Below are positions 37,766 to 37,962 of a stretch of 37,962 bases of DNA, one piece after another. The notes below the pieces were generated by a model, which did no database searches, had not been told where the DNA came from, and saw only the letters and a list, made by a program, of their open reading frames with translations. Within the stretch, counting starts at the first letter, position 1; the number at the start of each line of letters is the position of its first letter. A program made the translations under genes and the position numbers. The stretch is from an uncultured Erysipelotrichaceae bacterium (GTDB taxonomy: Bacteria; Bacillota_I; Bacilli_A; Erysipelotrichales; Erysipelotrichaceae), in contig CAMNGB010000004.1 of assembly GCA_946537835.1 (NCBI GenBank), positions 1 through 37,962 of the forward strand, written 5' to 3'.

Positions 37766-37795
37766 AAAGGGGAATCATCAGATTCCCCTTTATTT
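37766..37795 (+). terminator. Rho-independent terminator after tRNA-Ala
   Basis: AAAGGGGAATC pairs perfectly over 11 bp with GATTCCCCTTT around an ATCA loop and is followed by TTTATTT. The remaining 167 bases to the window end are A+T-rich and show no gene. Confidence 0.93.
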
Positions 37796-37962
37796 ATGGG
37801 CGGTTTTAAGCTTTTCGGTTTTAATTAATAGCTGTTTGGGACCGACTTTTAGATTTTAACAATTGAAAATCAGAATTATCATAAACAAAAACATAAATAA
37901 ACTAATTCAAGTCTCTGTATGAGAAAACGGATTCCGGAGCGGAAGAATGAATCATATTTGTC

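Noticed and set aside
37583-37828. An 81-residue open frame running through tRNA-Ala
   Set aside because: It overlaps a well-folded tRNA gene and its terminator and has no ribosome site, so it is a chance ORF.

Overview
The window is a gene-dense stretch of a Bacillota (Firmicutes) chromosome, carrying 36 protein-coding genes (the first cut by the window edge), one pseudogene and two tRNA genes. AddA/AddB instead of RecBCD, SepF, a YdbC-type PC4 protein, type III pantothenate kinase (CoaX), an RpiR regulator beside a family 4 glycosidase, and strong AGGAGG ribosome sites all fit this phylum. The mid-range base composition and the mix of families suggest a host-associated Erysipelotrichia-like bacterium, but that placement is inference. 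No IS element, CRISPR array or intact prophage was seen.

Layout. 1-1891: the end of an amidohydrolase gene, a GNAT acetyltransferase and a serine esterase. 2029-9201: a large oligopeptide uptake operon with a lipoprotein receptor, two permeases, three ATPases and, last, a guanylate-kinase-like gene. A consensus promoter and CTGAAAA motifs resembling CodY boxes precede it. 9236-15165: the addB-addA recombination nuclease/helicase pair on the minus strand. 15244-19652: a run of small genes: a glutamine-rich repeat protein, a PC4/YdbC single-strand DNA binder, SepF, an unknown protein, a lysine-rich basic protein, a small membrane protein and a WG-repeat/SH3 lipoprotein. 19757-22349: a YfcE-like phosphodiesterase (minus) and the coenzyme A genes coaBC and coaX. 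22414-26865: a second copy of the amidohydrolase, a SagB-type flavin dehydrogenase, an RpiR regulator and a GH4 6-phospho-glycosidase.

26914-32288 holds the most unusual unit. It is a tight four-gene run encoding a cytosolic BspA-type leucine-rich-repeat protein, a vWA/DUF2201 protein, a MoxR-type AAA+ ATPase and a fusion of a PTS EIIB-like domain to a degenerate ROK domain. It looks like a MoxR-vWA chaperone pair with a repeat-protein partner and a sugar- or phosphorylation-sensing partner. A strong terminator hairpin sits directly before its first ribosome site. 32295-34296: thpR, a small lipoprotein, a truncated XRE regulator with tandem 11-bp repeats (the likely scar of an integrated element) and tRNA-Thr. 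34333-37962: maf, a nucleotidyltransferase, a DUF1848 protein, an XpaC-like membrane protein and tRNA-Ala.

Two themes recur. Four genes (addB, rpiR, maf and the XpaC-like gene) have a -10 box only 6-7 bases before the ATG and no Shine-Dalgarno sequence, which suggests leaderless mRNAs. At two places a terminator hairpin directly abuts the next gene's ribosome site, leaving no room for a promoter, which suggests control by read-through.
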